From: an uncultured bacterium
GTDB lineage: Bacteria; Bacteroidota; Bacteroidia; Bacteroidales; Bacteroidaceae
Length of the DNA stretch: 15,257 nucleotides
Assembly: GCA_905215655.1 (NCBI GenBank)
Contig: CAJMQT010000044.1
Coordinates: forward strand, 1-15,257
Direction: 5' to 3'
Made by a program: the position numbers and the translations under genes. Positions 1 through 7,199 of this stretch are shown here, piece by piece (the stretch's first letter is position 1; each line of letters starts with the position of its first letter). The notes below the pieces were generated by a model that saw only the letters and a list, made by a program, of their open reading frames with translations, did no database searches and was not told where the DNA came from.

Positions 1-12
1 CTTTCAGCGTGC

Positions 13-113
13 AAAAGGTAAGCTTTTGGCGTGTAAAAGGCGGTCTTTTACAAGGTAAAAGCTTACCTTTTAAAACTGTAAGGACGGTCTTTTGCAAAGA
101 GCCGGGAAGGCTC
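13..113. repeat. Nested inverted-repeat block with TGYAAAAG/GRCGGTC units
   Basis: Positions 13-27 (AAAAGGTAAGCTTTT) and 57-71 are perfect 15-bp inverted arms. Between them, TGTAAAAG at 32-39 and CTTTTACA at 45-52 form a second perfect 8-bp inverted pair around GCGGT, so the whole can fold into one long interrupted hairpin. Downstream, GACGGTCTTTTGCAA (83-97) and then a small hairpin GAGCC-GGGAA-GGCTC (99-113) precede the first gene. The 15-mer at 83-97 and the 14-mer TGTAAAAGGCGGTC at 32-45 both recur exactly near 11.15 kb, so this is an interspersed repeat family rather than a one-off. It could be the 3' end structure of an upstream gene or a leader element of the ABC module. No clear TAnnTTTG box is seen here. 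Confidence 0.8.
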
Positions 114-157
114 CCCGTTTCAAACAACGTAACAACGACAACAAAAACAATAAAGTT

Positions 158-982
158 ATGATTGAAATCAGCAATCTCAGTTACCGATACGCAGGCACGA
201 AACGCAACATCTTCGATGGTTTCAGCCTGAACATCGAGAGCAACAACATCTACGGACTGTTAGGCAAGAACGGCACGGGAAAGTCGACCCTGCTCTATCT
301 GATCAGCGGTCTGCTGCGCCGGCAGCAAGGCTCCGTCAGGATTGACGGTGTGGAGTCTGACGGCGACGACCCCGCTCTGCTGAGCGAGATATTCCTCGTG
401 CCCGAGGAGTTTGAACTGATGCCGACGACGCTCGACGCGTATGTGAAGAGCAACAGCGTGTTCTATCCGCGCTTCAGCCGCGAGATATTGGAGCGCTGCC
501 TGCAAGACTTCGAGCTGTCGTACGACATCGACCTGCGCCGGCTTTCCATGGGACAGAAGAAGAAGGTGTACATGAGTTTCGCCTTGGCGACCAACACCCG
601 TCTGCTGCTTATGGACGAGCCGACCAACGGTCTGGACATTCCGTCGAAGAGCCAGTTCCGCAAAGTGGTGGCAAACAACATGAGCGAGGAGCGCACGATC
701 ATTATCTCGACGCACCAGGTGCACGACGTGGAGGCGCTGCTCGACCACATAATGATACTCGACGGCTCGTCTCTCGCGCTCAACGCGCCCGTCGGCGACA
801 TCTGCGACAGATACTGCTTCGGTTTCCGTTCGCCGGGCGAGCCGATGGACGACGTCATCTACTCCGAGCCGTCTCTGCATGGCAACGCTGTGATAACACG
901 GCGCGCGGAAGGCGACAACGAGACTCAGCTGAACCTCGAACTGCTGTTCAACGCGGTGACGAAAGGGGCTATAAACAAATGA
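158..982 (+). CDS. ABC transporter ATP-binding protein, YtrB-like module
   Basis: A 274-residue cytoplasmic ATPase that should power the membrane protein encoded next. Visible motifs: Walker A GKNGTGKST (residues 36-44), ABC signature in the variant form LSMGQ (129-133, usual LSGGQ), Walker B LLLMDEP (149-155) and the switch histidine in ISTH (H186). The Q-loop region reads VPEE, with no obvious glutamine. The ORF is open up to position 92, but that extension is low-complexity and falls in a repeat block; the ATG at 158 begins with MIEISNLSYRY, the normal start of an ABC domain. The C-terminal 70 residues or so follow the core and resemble the tails of ABC-2 type ATPases. The substrate is not evident. 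Gene order ATPase, membrane protein, GntR regulator points to an envelope-stress or antibiotic-sensing exporter of the YtrBC type, which is an inference. Confidence 0.9.
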   Translation: MIEISNLSYRYAGTKRNIFDGFSLNIESNNIYGLLGKNGTGKSTLLYLISGLLRRQQGSVRIDGVESDGDDPALLSEIFLVPEEFELMPTTLDAYVKSNSVFYPRFSREILERCLQDFELSYDIDLRRLSMGQKKKVYMSFALATNTRLLLMDEPTNGLDIPSKSQFRKVVANNMSEERTIIISTHQVHDVEALLDHIMILDGSSLALNAPVGDICDRYCFGFRSPGEPMDDVIYSEPSLHGNAVITRRAEGDNETQLNLELLFNAVTKGAINK

Positions 983-1013
983 CCGATTTGGCTTAAACTT
1001 AATATTCTACATT

Positions 1014-1820
1014 ATGAAACAATTTAATCTGTCACGTTTCTCACGCATCATGGCGTGGAACATAAGAAACTCGCGTAGGGCGCTGCTCACCAGCATGGCG
1101 TCAATGTTCTTTGTGATGATGCTGTTCTTCTCGATATGTATATTGCAGACAAGAGGCAACTCGGCGCTGTACGTCGTGCAACGACTCGACGCCACCGTGG
1201 GATTATGCGCTTTTGCCATGATGATATGGATTACTGTCTGCGGCTTATGGATATTCCACAACATGAAGACCAAGCAGCAACGGATAATGTTCAAGATGTT
1301 GCCGGCGTCGAACTTGGAGAAATTCCTTACCCGCTATATCTTCGTTTTCGTATTATGGACGTTGGGAGCTATCGTCGCATTCTGCGTCGCCGACGTTATG
1401 CGCATCCTGATTTGCATCGTTACCGGCACGGAGTGGGTGCAGAGCGCGATACCCTTGTTCTTCAAGAATTTCGACTTTACGCTTGCCGAGGTCGATGGAA
1501 CGTCTCGTCCGGAGTTTGGCTTGACGGTGCTGCTGTGGGGCTTCTGGGTTCACACGATATACCTGCTTGGCGGCGTGTTTTTCAGCCGCAAGCAGTTCGT
1601 CTTTACCTCGGCGTTCCTGTTTGCCCTTGGTTTCATCGTGTCATGGGTGCTTATGTCAATTCACGACAACTTCGACTTCTCGTTGAGTCCGGAAGAATGT
1701 GTCTTGCCGGCGAACATCCTTTCAGCCGTCTTCGCGGTGCTCATCGTATTCAACTATTGGCTGTCGTTCCGCCTGTTCAAACGGATGCAGGTGATAAACA
1801 ACAAATGGATTAACCTATGA
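1014..1820 (+). CDS. Six-helix membrane protein, probable ABC permease partner
   Basis: A 268-residue hydrophobic protein with about six predicted membrane segments, near residues 24-46, 62-80, 108-132, 167-190, 196-215 and 232-252, and a basic N terminus (KQFNLSRFSRIMAWNIRNSRR) that suggests a cytoplasmic start. It lies 31 nt after the ATPase and overlaps the GntR gene by 4 nt (ATGA), so the three are almost certainly co-transcribed and the last two translationally coupled. It carries no catalytic motif I recognise. Its place between an ABC ATPase and a GntR regulator makes an ABC-2-like permease the best guess. The function in detail is unknown. Confidence 0.8.
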   Translation: MKQFNLSRFSRIMAWNIRNSRRALLTSMASMFFVMMLFFSICILQTRGNSALYVVQRLDATVGLCAFAMMIWITVCGLWIFHNMKTKQQRIMFKMLPASNLEKFLTRYIFVFVLWTLGAIVAFCVADVMRILICIVTGTEWVQSAIPLFFKNFDFTLAEVDGTSRPEFGLTVLLWGFWVHTIYLLGGVFFSRKQFVFTSAFLFALGFIVSWVLMSIHDNFDFSLSPEECVLPANILSAVFAVLIVFNYWLSFRLFKRMQVINNKWINL

Positions 1821-2200
1821 TTTTCAACAACGAAAAAGCGATATACATACAGATTGCCGACCGACTGTGTGAAGAAATTCTCACGGGAAAGTACGGCGAC
1901 GACGAAAGAATACCCGGAATGAGAGACTACGCGGTAATGCTTGAAGTGAATACAAACACCGCCGTGAAGTCGTATGACCTGTTGGCGTCCGCCGGGATAA
2001 TCTACAACAAGCGCGGACTGGGCTACTTCGTGTCGCCCGGAGCAAAGCAGCGCATCATGGACGAACGGCGAAAAGAGTTCATGGAGCAGCGCCTTCCGGA
2101 GCTGTTCCGCAACATGCGGATGCTCGGAATAAGCATAGATGAAGTGGACGAGGCTTGGAACGACATCGAGAAAACAGGTCTGACGGAACAAGAGAAATAA
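1817..2200 (+). CDS. GntR-family transcriptional regulator, YtrA subfamily
   Basis: A 127-residue DNA-binding protein. Residues 1-75 or so form the GntR winged helix: IYIQIADRLCEEILTGKY at the start, the IPGMRDYAVMLEVNTNTAVKSYDLLASAG recognition-helix region in split form, and the wing GIIYNKRGLGYFVS. The remaining 50 residues are a short helical tail (MDERRKEFMEQRL) with no ligand-binding domain of the FadR, HutC or MocR type, which together with the size is typical of YtrA. YtrA regulators usually repress the operon that encodes them together with an ABC exporter. The 4-nt overlap with the preceding gene fits autoregulation. I could not identify an operator. Confidence 0.92.
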   Translation: MIFNNEKAIYIQIADRLCEEILTGKYGDDERIPGMRDYAVMLEVNTNTAVKSYDLLASAGIIYNKRGLGYFVSPGAKQRIMDERRKEFMEQRLPELFRNMRMLGISIDEVDEAWNDIEKTGLTEQEK

Positions 2201-2409
2201 TTTCAAGAGATAAGAAACACGGCGAACGGGACGGCGAGACGACTCTCTCCGATTTAACGTTACACATATTATATATTCATAAAAAACACGTCTCCCGTCA
2301 CGTTTCCCCGTCTTTCTCATGACAAGAAGACATCTCCCGTCGGCAGAAACATCGTTGCCATGCAACATTTCCGTGCCTTACTACGTCTAAACAGCATAAA
2401 GCAGAAACA
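2201..2409. other. Intergenic region between the GntR module and the efflux operon
   Basis: A 209-nt gap with no credible ORF. TCTCCCGTC occurs twice in direct orientation, at 2291-2299 and 2333-2341. The first copy, with its flank CG, can pair with GACGGCGAGACG near 2230-2241 apart from one bulged C. An AT-rich patch (ACATATTATATATTCATAA) lies between the arms. This is probably where the efflux operon promoter lies, but no TAnnTTTG box is present, so none is called. Confidence 0.45.
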
Positions 2410-3129
2410 ATGATAGAACTTAAAAACATACATAAGACCTACAATAACGGACAGCCGCTGCACGTCTTGAAAGGCATCAGCCTCGACATCGGCGAGGGCG
2501 AGTTCGTGTCTATCATGGGCGCGTCGGGCTCGGGCAAGTCGACGTTGCTCAACATCTTGGGCATTCTCGACAACTATGACGAAGGCGAATACCGGCTCGA
2601 CGGCACGCTGATAAAAGACCTGTCGGAGCGCCGCGCGGCGGAATACCGCAACAGGATGATAGGTTTTATCTTCCAGTCGTTCAACCTCATATCGTTCAAA
2701 ACGGCGGTGGAGAACGTCGAACTGCCGCTGTTCTACCAAGGAGTGAGCCGCCGCAAGCGCCACAGCCTCGCCTTGGAATACCTCGAAAGGTTAGGTCTGG
2801 CACAGTGGGCGGACCACTATCCCAACGAGATGTCAGGCGGACAGAAGCAGCGGGTGGCGATAGCGAGGGCGCTGATAACCAAGCCCCGCATCATTCTTGC
2901 CGACGAACCGACGGGCGCTCTCGACTCTAAAACGAGCGTGGAGGTGATGAAACTGCTCAAAAGTCTTAACGAAGACGAGGGCATGACCATTGTTGTCGTG
3001 ACCCACGAGAGCGGCGTCGCCAACGAGACGAACAGGATTGTCCATATCAAGGACGGACTGATCGGCAAAATAGAGGACAATCTTGACCACAACGCATCTC
3101 CCTTCGGAATGGGAGGAATGATGAAGTAA
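2410..3129 (+). CDS. ABC efflux ATPase, MacB/LolD type
   Basis: A 239-residue ATPase for the two permeases that follow. Motifs are complete: Walker A GASGSGKST (37-45), Q-loop FQSFNL (Q89), signature MSGGQKQR (141-148), Walker B IILADEPTGALD (161-172) and switch histidine in VVVTH (H199). The A-loop tyrosine is Y11. ADEPTGALD and the overall length place it in the MacB/LolD/FtsE-like group. Canonical MacB fuses ATPase and permease in one chain, whereas here they are separate genes. The C-terminal tail NASPFGMGGMMK lies beyond the usual core. The start at 2410 gives the standard MIELKNIHKTY opening. The gene leads an operon that contains permeases, a membrane-fusion protein and a TolC, so it most likely energises a tripartite exporter. 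LolD-type lipoprotein sorting is less likely in that company. Confidence 0.93.
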   Translation: MIELKNIHKTYNNGQPLHVLKGISLDIGEGEFVSIMGASGSGKSTLLNILGILDNYDEGEYRLDGTLIKDLSERRAAEYRNRMIGFIFQSFNLISFKTAVENVELPLFYQGVSRRKRHSLALEYLERLGLAQWADHYPNEMSGGQKQRVAIARALITKPRIILADEPTGALDSKTSVEVMKLLKSLNEDEGMTIVVVTHESGVANETNRIVHIKDGLIGKIEDNLDHNASPFGMGGMMK

Positions 3130-3141
3130 GAAAAGAAAAGT

Positions 3142-3300
3142 AGCCCCCTCCCAGCCTCCCCAAAGCCCCCTCCCGACCTCCCCGAGGGGAGGAGTGGGCA
3201 GATTGGACGAGGGAAAAAGTAAATAAAAAACAAATAATTAATAATCAAAAAGCCTCAAAGGTAACCTTTCTCCTCCCCTCGGGGAGGCAGGGAGGGGGCT
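3142..3300. repeat. GC-rich CTCCCC-GAGGGG element, 31-bp inverted repeat
   Basis: Arms at 3164-3194 and 3270-3300 are inverted copies over 31 bp with two adjacent mismatches (29/31), separated by 75 nt. Each arm also contains its own palindrome CCTCCCCGAGGGGAGG. The left arm is preceded by a near-copy of its first 20 nt (3142-3161), so that half is tandemly duplicated. A small palindrome AAAGGTAACCTTT sits just inside the right arm (3257-3269). The element fills almost the whole 185-nt gap between the ATPase and the first permease, inside an operon. The right arm's GGGAGGGGG lies about 16 nt before the permease start. Single, degenerate or split copies recur near 6.04, 8.63 and 15.12 kb. Confidence 0.9.
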
Positions 3301-3314
3301 GGTACTAAACGTTT

Positions 3315-4574
3315 ATGCACGACCTTTTCATCGAAATATTAGCAACCGTGAAGCGTAACAAGCTGCGCACCGCGCTGACGGGATTTGCCGTCGCGTGGGG
3401 TATTTTCATGCTTATCTTCCTGCTGGGAGCGGGCAACGGACTGATCAACGCACAGCTGTTGCAGAGCGACAGGTTCCTGAGCAACTCGATGATGGTGGGC
3501 GGCGGCAGCACGTCAAAGGCTTACGACGGACTGAAAGAGGGGCGGAACATTCAGCTGGACGACGCCGACATGGAGACTACACGCCGCAACTTCAACGGAA
3601 ATATCGAGGATGTGGGCACGGGAATGGACCAAAGCGGACTGACAATATCCAACGGACAGTTTTACGTCAGCTCCACCCTCAGAGGCGTTTACCCCAACGA
3701 CATCAAGATAAACAAAAAGGAAATGCTCTGCGGACGCTTTATCAACGACATCGACATCAGGCAATCGAGAAAGTCAATCGTCATGAGCGAGACAGACGCG
3801 AAAGAGCTTTCACCGCACGGCGCGCAGGCTCTCATCGGCAAATACGTCAACGTCGGCAACATCGCCTTTCGCGTGGTGGGCGTCTACAAAGCCGACAAGA
3901 GCGGCTGGAACAGCGAGAACTACACGGCGTTCACCACCTTCCGGACCATCTATAACAAGGGCGACGAGGTGGGAAACATTATCTTCTCGTTTCACGGACT
4001 TGACTCCGAAGAGGCAAACGACGCCTTCGAACAGCAATACCGGGCGCGTATCAACGGCAACCACCGTGCCGCACCCGACGACGAGAGCGCCATCTGGATA
4101 TGGAACCGCTTTACACAGAGCCTCCAGATGCAGCAAGGCATCGGCATAATACGCACCGCCCTCTGGGTGATAGGTCTCTTCACGCTGCTCAGCGGCATCG
4201 TCGGAATAAGCAATATAATGCTTATCACGGTGAGAGAACGCACCCGCGAGTTCGGTATCCGCAAGGCGATAGGCGCCAAGCCGCGGTCAATCCTGTGGCT
4301 GGTGATAGCCGAGAGCGTGATAATAACAACCTTCTTCGGCTACATCGGCATGCTGCTTGGCATAGCGGCAAACGAGTATATGGATGCGACGATCGGTCAC
4401 ACGACGGTCAGCAGCGGACTGTTTGAGGCTACGATGTTCTACAATCCCACCGTAGGAATTGACGTCTGCCTCGCCGCCACGGCTGTAATGATAGTGGCAG
4501 GAACGCTCGCCGGCATCGTTCCGGCACGCAAAGCGGCAAAGATAAGACCGATAGAGGCGCTGAGGGCGGAATGA
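3315..4574 (+). CDS. MacB/FtsX-type ABC permease 1
   Basis: A 419-residue inner-membrane permease of the FtsX/MacB fold. A cytoplasmic start (MHDLFIEILATVKRNKLRT) leads to TM1 (FAVAWGIFMLIFLLGAG). A periplasmic MacB-type domain of roughly 230 residues follows, then three C-terminal helices. The first of these carries the family hallmark SNIMLITVRERTREFGIRKAIGA, here written in parts: SNIMLITVRERT and FGIRKAIGAKP. The chain ends PARKAAKIRPIEALRAE, as usual for the family. In MacB, these proteins do not carry drugs through the membrane; they couple ATP hydrolysis to periplasmic pushing of substrate into the outer-membrane channel. The next permease gene is a paralogue, suggesting a heterodimer on one ATPase dimer (inference). 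The ATG lies 15 nt after a GC-rich repeat arm, which may influence its translation. Confidence 0.92.
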   Translation: MHDLFIEILATVKRNKLRTALTGFAVAWGIFMLIFLLGAGNGLINAQLLQSDRFLSNSMMVGGGSTSKAYDGLKEGRNIQLDDADMETTRRNFNGNIEDVGTGMDQSGLTISNGQFYVSSTLRGVYPNDIKINKKEMLCGRFINDIDIRQSRKSIVMSETDAKELSPHGAQALIGKYVNVGNIAFRVVGVYKADKSGWNSENYTAFTTFRTIYNKGDEVGNIIFSFHGLDSEEANDAFEQQYRARINGNHRAAPDDESAIWIWNRFTQSLQMQQGIGIIRTALWVIGLFTLLSGIVGISNIMLITVRERTREFGIRKAIGAKPRSILWLVIAESVIITTFFGYIGMLLGIAANEYMDATIGHTTVSSGLFEATMFYNPTVGIDVCLAATAVMIVAGTLAGIVPARKAAKIRPIEALRAE

Positions 4575-4581
4575 ATTTATA

Positions 4582-4698
4582 AATTAAGAATTAAGAGTTA
4601 AAAATTAAGAAAGTATGAAATGGAAAATTAAGGAAACAGCTATCAATCAGAAAAATGTATTTTTCTTAACTCTTAACTCTTAATTCTTAATTTTAATT
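4582..4698. repeat. Inverted AATTAAG heptad arrays between the two permeases
   Basis: The left array begins 8 nt after the stop of permease 1 and consists of four in-register heptads (AATTAAG, AATTAAG, AGTTAAA, AATTAAG; 4582-4609). The right array (about 4664-4692) is its inverted counterpart. A 20-bp stretch is perfectly complementary (4582-4601 with 4673-4692) around a 71-nt centre. The centre contains a further AGAAAAAT-GT-ATTTTTCT palindrome that abuts the right array. The right array ends 15 nt before the ATG of permease 2. In the mRNA this would form a long AU-rich hairpin inside the operon. The same heptad recurs at 8651-8678 and 9302-9475. Confidence 0.9.
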
Positions 4699-4707
4699 TA
4701 AAAAAAA

Positions 4708-5952
4708 ATGAGAATTGACATCGACCGTTACAGAGAAATTCTCGATACCCTTTCGAGAAACAAGAGCCGCAGTTTCCTTACAGGATTTGGCGTCTTTTGG
4801 GGCGTGTTCATGCTCGTCGCGCTGCTCGGAGGCGGTCAGGGACTGAAAGAATTGCTGCAAAGGCAGTTCGAAGGGTTCGCCACCAACTCGGCGATAGTCT
4901 TCGGACAACCGACCACCAAACCGTATGCCGGCTTTCGGAAAGGGCGCGAATGGGGCATGACAATCAAAGACGTGGAGCGGCTGAAACAGCATGTGCCCGA
5001 ATTGGAGACCGTCTCTCCGCAGATGTCCTTTTGGGTCGGGAGCGCCATTCACGGCGACAAGAAGTCTGACTGCACGCTGAAAGGAGTGCTGCCCGACTAC
5101 CGCAACATCGAGACGCCCAAGCTCTTCTACGGCCGTTACATCAATGACATGGACATAAAACAAAGCCGCAAGGTGTGCATCATCGGCAAACAGGTGTATA
5201 AAGACCTGTTTCCCGAGGGCGGAGACCCGTGCGGCAAGACAGTCAGCATAGACAAAATATATTACAACGTGGTGGGAGTGGATTACGCGTCAAGCAACAT
5301 GCACATCAACGGACGTGCCGAACAGACGGTCACCATACCGCTTACGCTGATGCAACGGATTTATAACAAGGGCGACAGCGTCAACCTGATATGCCTTACG
5401 GCGCGACCGGGAGTGACGATGAACGACATCACCGGAAAGATAAGAAGCGTCGTGGCACGCAACCACAAGATAGACCCGACCGACGAAAAAGCGGTCACCG
5501 TCTTCAATACGGAAGTGATGTTCGGCATGCTCGACAACCTTTTCAGCGGCGTAAACTTCCTCATCCTGCTCGTCGGCATCGGCACCCTGCTTGCCGGTTC
5601 GATAGGAGTAAGCAACATAATGATGGTCACCGTCCGTGAAAGAACGACAGAGATCGGCATACGACGTGCCATCGGCGCCACGCCCGGAAACATTCTCGGA
5701 CAGATCATTTCAGAGAGTGTGATACTTACGGCGGTAGCCGGAATGAGCGGAATACTCTTCGCCGTGCTCTTTCTCGAAATGCTCGAGATGGGCAATACGG
5801 AGGACGGTATCATTGCGGCACACTTCCAAGTAAGATTCTGGACGGCAATCGCGGCAACTCTGTTGCTCAGCATTCTCGGCGTATTGGCAGGTCTGGCACC
5901 CGCCGCAAGGGCTATGAACATCAAGCCGGTGGACGCGATGAGGGATGAATAA
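4708..5952 (+). CDS. MacB/FtsX-type ABC permease 2
   Basis: A 414-residue paralogue of the preceding permease with the same plan: a cytoplasmic start (MRIDIDRYREILDTLSRNK), TM1 around FGVFWGVFMLVALLGGG, a MacB-type periplasmic domain, and three C-terminal helices with SNIMMVTVRERTTEIGIRRA after the first. The tail is PAARAMNIKPVDAMRDE. Similarity to permease 1 is clearest at TM1 and in the SNIM...GIR(K/R)AIGA block; the periplasmic domains have diverged more, though both contain a (N)D(I/M)DI(R/K)QSRK stretch. Two different permeases with a single ATPase suggest an asymmetric transporter, which is an inference. The start is preceded by an A-rich tract rather than a Shine-Dalgarno sequence. 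Confidence 0.92.
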   Translation: MRIDIDRYREILDTLSRNKSRSFLTGFGVFWGVFMLVALLGGGQGLKELLQRQFEGFATNSAIVFGQPTTKPYAGFRKGREWGMTIKDVERLKQHVPELETVSPQMSFWVGSAIHGDKKSDCTLKGVLPDYRNIETPKLFYGRYINDMDIKQSRKVCIIGKQVYKDLFPEGGDPCGKTVSIDKIYYNVVGVDYASSNMHINGRAEQTVTIPLTLMQRIYNKGDSVNLICLTARPGVTMNDITGKIRSVVARNHKIDPTDEKAVTVFNTEVMFGMLDNLFSGVNFLILLVGIGTLLAGSIGVSNIMMVTVRERTTEIGIRRAIGATPGNILGQIISESVILTAVAGMSGILFAVLFLEMLEMGNTEDGIIAAHFQVRFWTAIAATLLLSILGVLAGLAPAARAMNIKPVDAMRDE

Positions 5953-6056
5953 GGAGCCCAATCACAAAAAGGGGAAAAACCATCACGACGAATAAGGAGC
6001 CTCTTTGAAGTGGTCAGGAGGGGCTTGTTGACATCCAATTTCTTCCCTCGGGGAGA
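5944..6056. repeat. Short duplication and fragments of the GC-rich element before the membrane-fusion gene
   Basis: GATGAATAAGGAGCC (5944-5958), which contains the stop codon of permease 2, is repeated with one change at 5987-6001, so the 3' end of the gene has been locally duplicated 43 bp downstream. Farther on, CAGGAGGGGCTTG (6015-6027) and CTTCCCTCGGGGAG (6042-6055) match the two halves of the GC-rich element seen at 3270-3300, but in swapped order. This is the third efflux-operon junction filled by repeat material. Confidence 0.6.
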
Positions 6057-6085
6057 TTAAACGGTGAATATTAATAACTTATAAT

Positions 6086-7186
6086 ATGAAAAAGTATTTC
6101 AAAATCATTATCGCGGCGGTGGTTGCTTTGATATTTATCGGCACCTTCGTGTTTCTTTACAAGAAGTCGCAACCGCAGCCGACAACCTACGAAGAGTATG
6201 TTCCGCAGGTGAAAGACATCAGCAAGACGACGGTGATAACCGGCAAGATAGAACCTCGCGACGAAGTAGAGATAAAGCCGCAGATAAGCGGCATAATCAC
6301 CGAACTGTACAAAGAGGCGGGCAACACGGTCGCAGCAGGCGAAGTGATAGCCAAGGTCAAGGTTATTCCGGACATGGGACAGCTCAGCTCCGCACAAAGC
6401 CGCGTACAGTTGGCAGAGGTCAATCTGCGACAGGCGGAAGTCGACTTTCAGCGTGAGAAGAACCTTTTTGACAAACAGCTGGTAAGCGCCGACGAGTTCG
6501 ATCAGGTGCGCCTCGCCCTCAATCAAGCGCGACAGGAGAAGTCGGCAGCCGTCGACGCCCTCGAAGTTGTTCGCGACGGAGTGTCCCGGAGCAACGCAAG
6601 CGCCAGCAGCACGCTTATCCGTTCGACCATAAGCGGCATCATTCTTGACGTTCCTGTGAAGGTCGGCAACTCCGTAATCCTCAGCAACACATTCAACGAC
6701 GGAACAACCATCGCCACCGTGGCGGACATGGGCAACCTTATATTTAAAGGCAACATTGATGAGACAGAGGTAGGAATGCTCGCTCCGGGCATGACGATGA
6801 AGATTACCATCGGCGCCCTGCAAGACCTCAAATTCGACGCAACGCTGGAATATATCTCGCCAAAGGCGACCGAGAACAACGGCGCCAACCAGTTTGAGAT
6901 AAAAGCCGCCGTCAGCGTGCCGCAGGGCAACAAAATCCGCTCGGGTTACAGCGCGAACGCCGAAATCGTGCTCAACAGCGCGCGTAACGTGCTCACCGTG
7001 CCCGAGAGCGCCATCGAGTTCAGCGGCAGCGACGCCTTTGTCTACATCGTGAAAGGCGCCGGCGAGCAGAAGACTTACGAGAAACGCAAGGTGAGGACGG
7101 GTCTTAGCGATGGCATAAACATCGAGATAAAGAGCGGACTGACGAAGAACGACAGAGTGAGAGGTCCGCAAACGGTGAAAGAATAA
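6086..7186 (+). CDS. Periplasmic adaptor (membrane-fusion protein), MacA/HlyD type
   Basis: A 366-residue adaptor that should bridge the inner-membrane ABC complex and the outer-membrane channel. A single N-terminal anchor (about residues 5-25, IIIAAVVALIFIGTFVFLY) with no lipobox is followed by a first lipoyl half (about 48-92, TGKIEPRDEVEIKPQISG), a coiled-coil hairpin (about 98-170, rich in Q, A, E and R), a second lipoyl half (STISGIILDVPVKVGNSV), a beta-barrel and a membrane-proximal domain ending in LTVPESAI...VRTGLSDG. This order is the MacA pattern. The downstream TolC-family gene begins only 13 nt after its stop, and the two are surely co-translated. Confidence 0.93.
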   Translation: MKKYFKIIIAAVVALIFIGTFVFLYKKSQPQPTTYEEYVPQVKDISKTTVITGKIEPRDEVEIKPQISGIITELYKEAGNTVAAGEVIAKVKVIPDMGQLSSAQSRVQLAEVNLRQAEVDFQREKNLFDKQLVSADEFDQVRLALNQARQEKSAAVDALEVVRDGVSRSNASASSTLIRSTISGIILDVPVKVGNSVILSNTFNDGTTIATVADMGNLIFKGNIDETEVGMLAPGMTMKITIGALQDLKFDATLEYISPKATENNGANQFEIKAAVSVPQGNKIRSGYSANAEIVLNSARNVLTVPESAIEFSGSDAFVYIVKGAGEQKTYEKRKVRTGLSDGINIEIKSGLTKNDRVRGPQTVKE

Positions 7187-7191
7187 GGAGG
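7185..7191 (+). promoter_or_regulatory. Strong Shine-Dalgarno for the TolC-family gene
   Basis: AAGGAGG lies 8 nt before the ATG at 7200 and overlaps the stop codon (7184-7186) of the adaptor gene. A perfect SD is uncommon in Bacteroidetes and here fixes the start and suggests coupling of the two genes. Confidence 0.75.
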
Positions 7192-7199
7192 AAACGGAC

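Noticed and set aside
260..880. Long antisense ORF opposite the first ABC ATPase
   Set aside because: Composition is an Arg/Val/His-rich shadow of the ATPase frame, with no motif or start signal.
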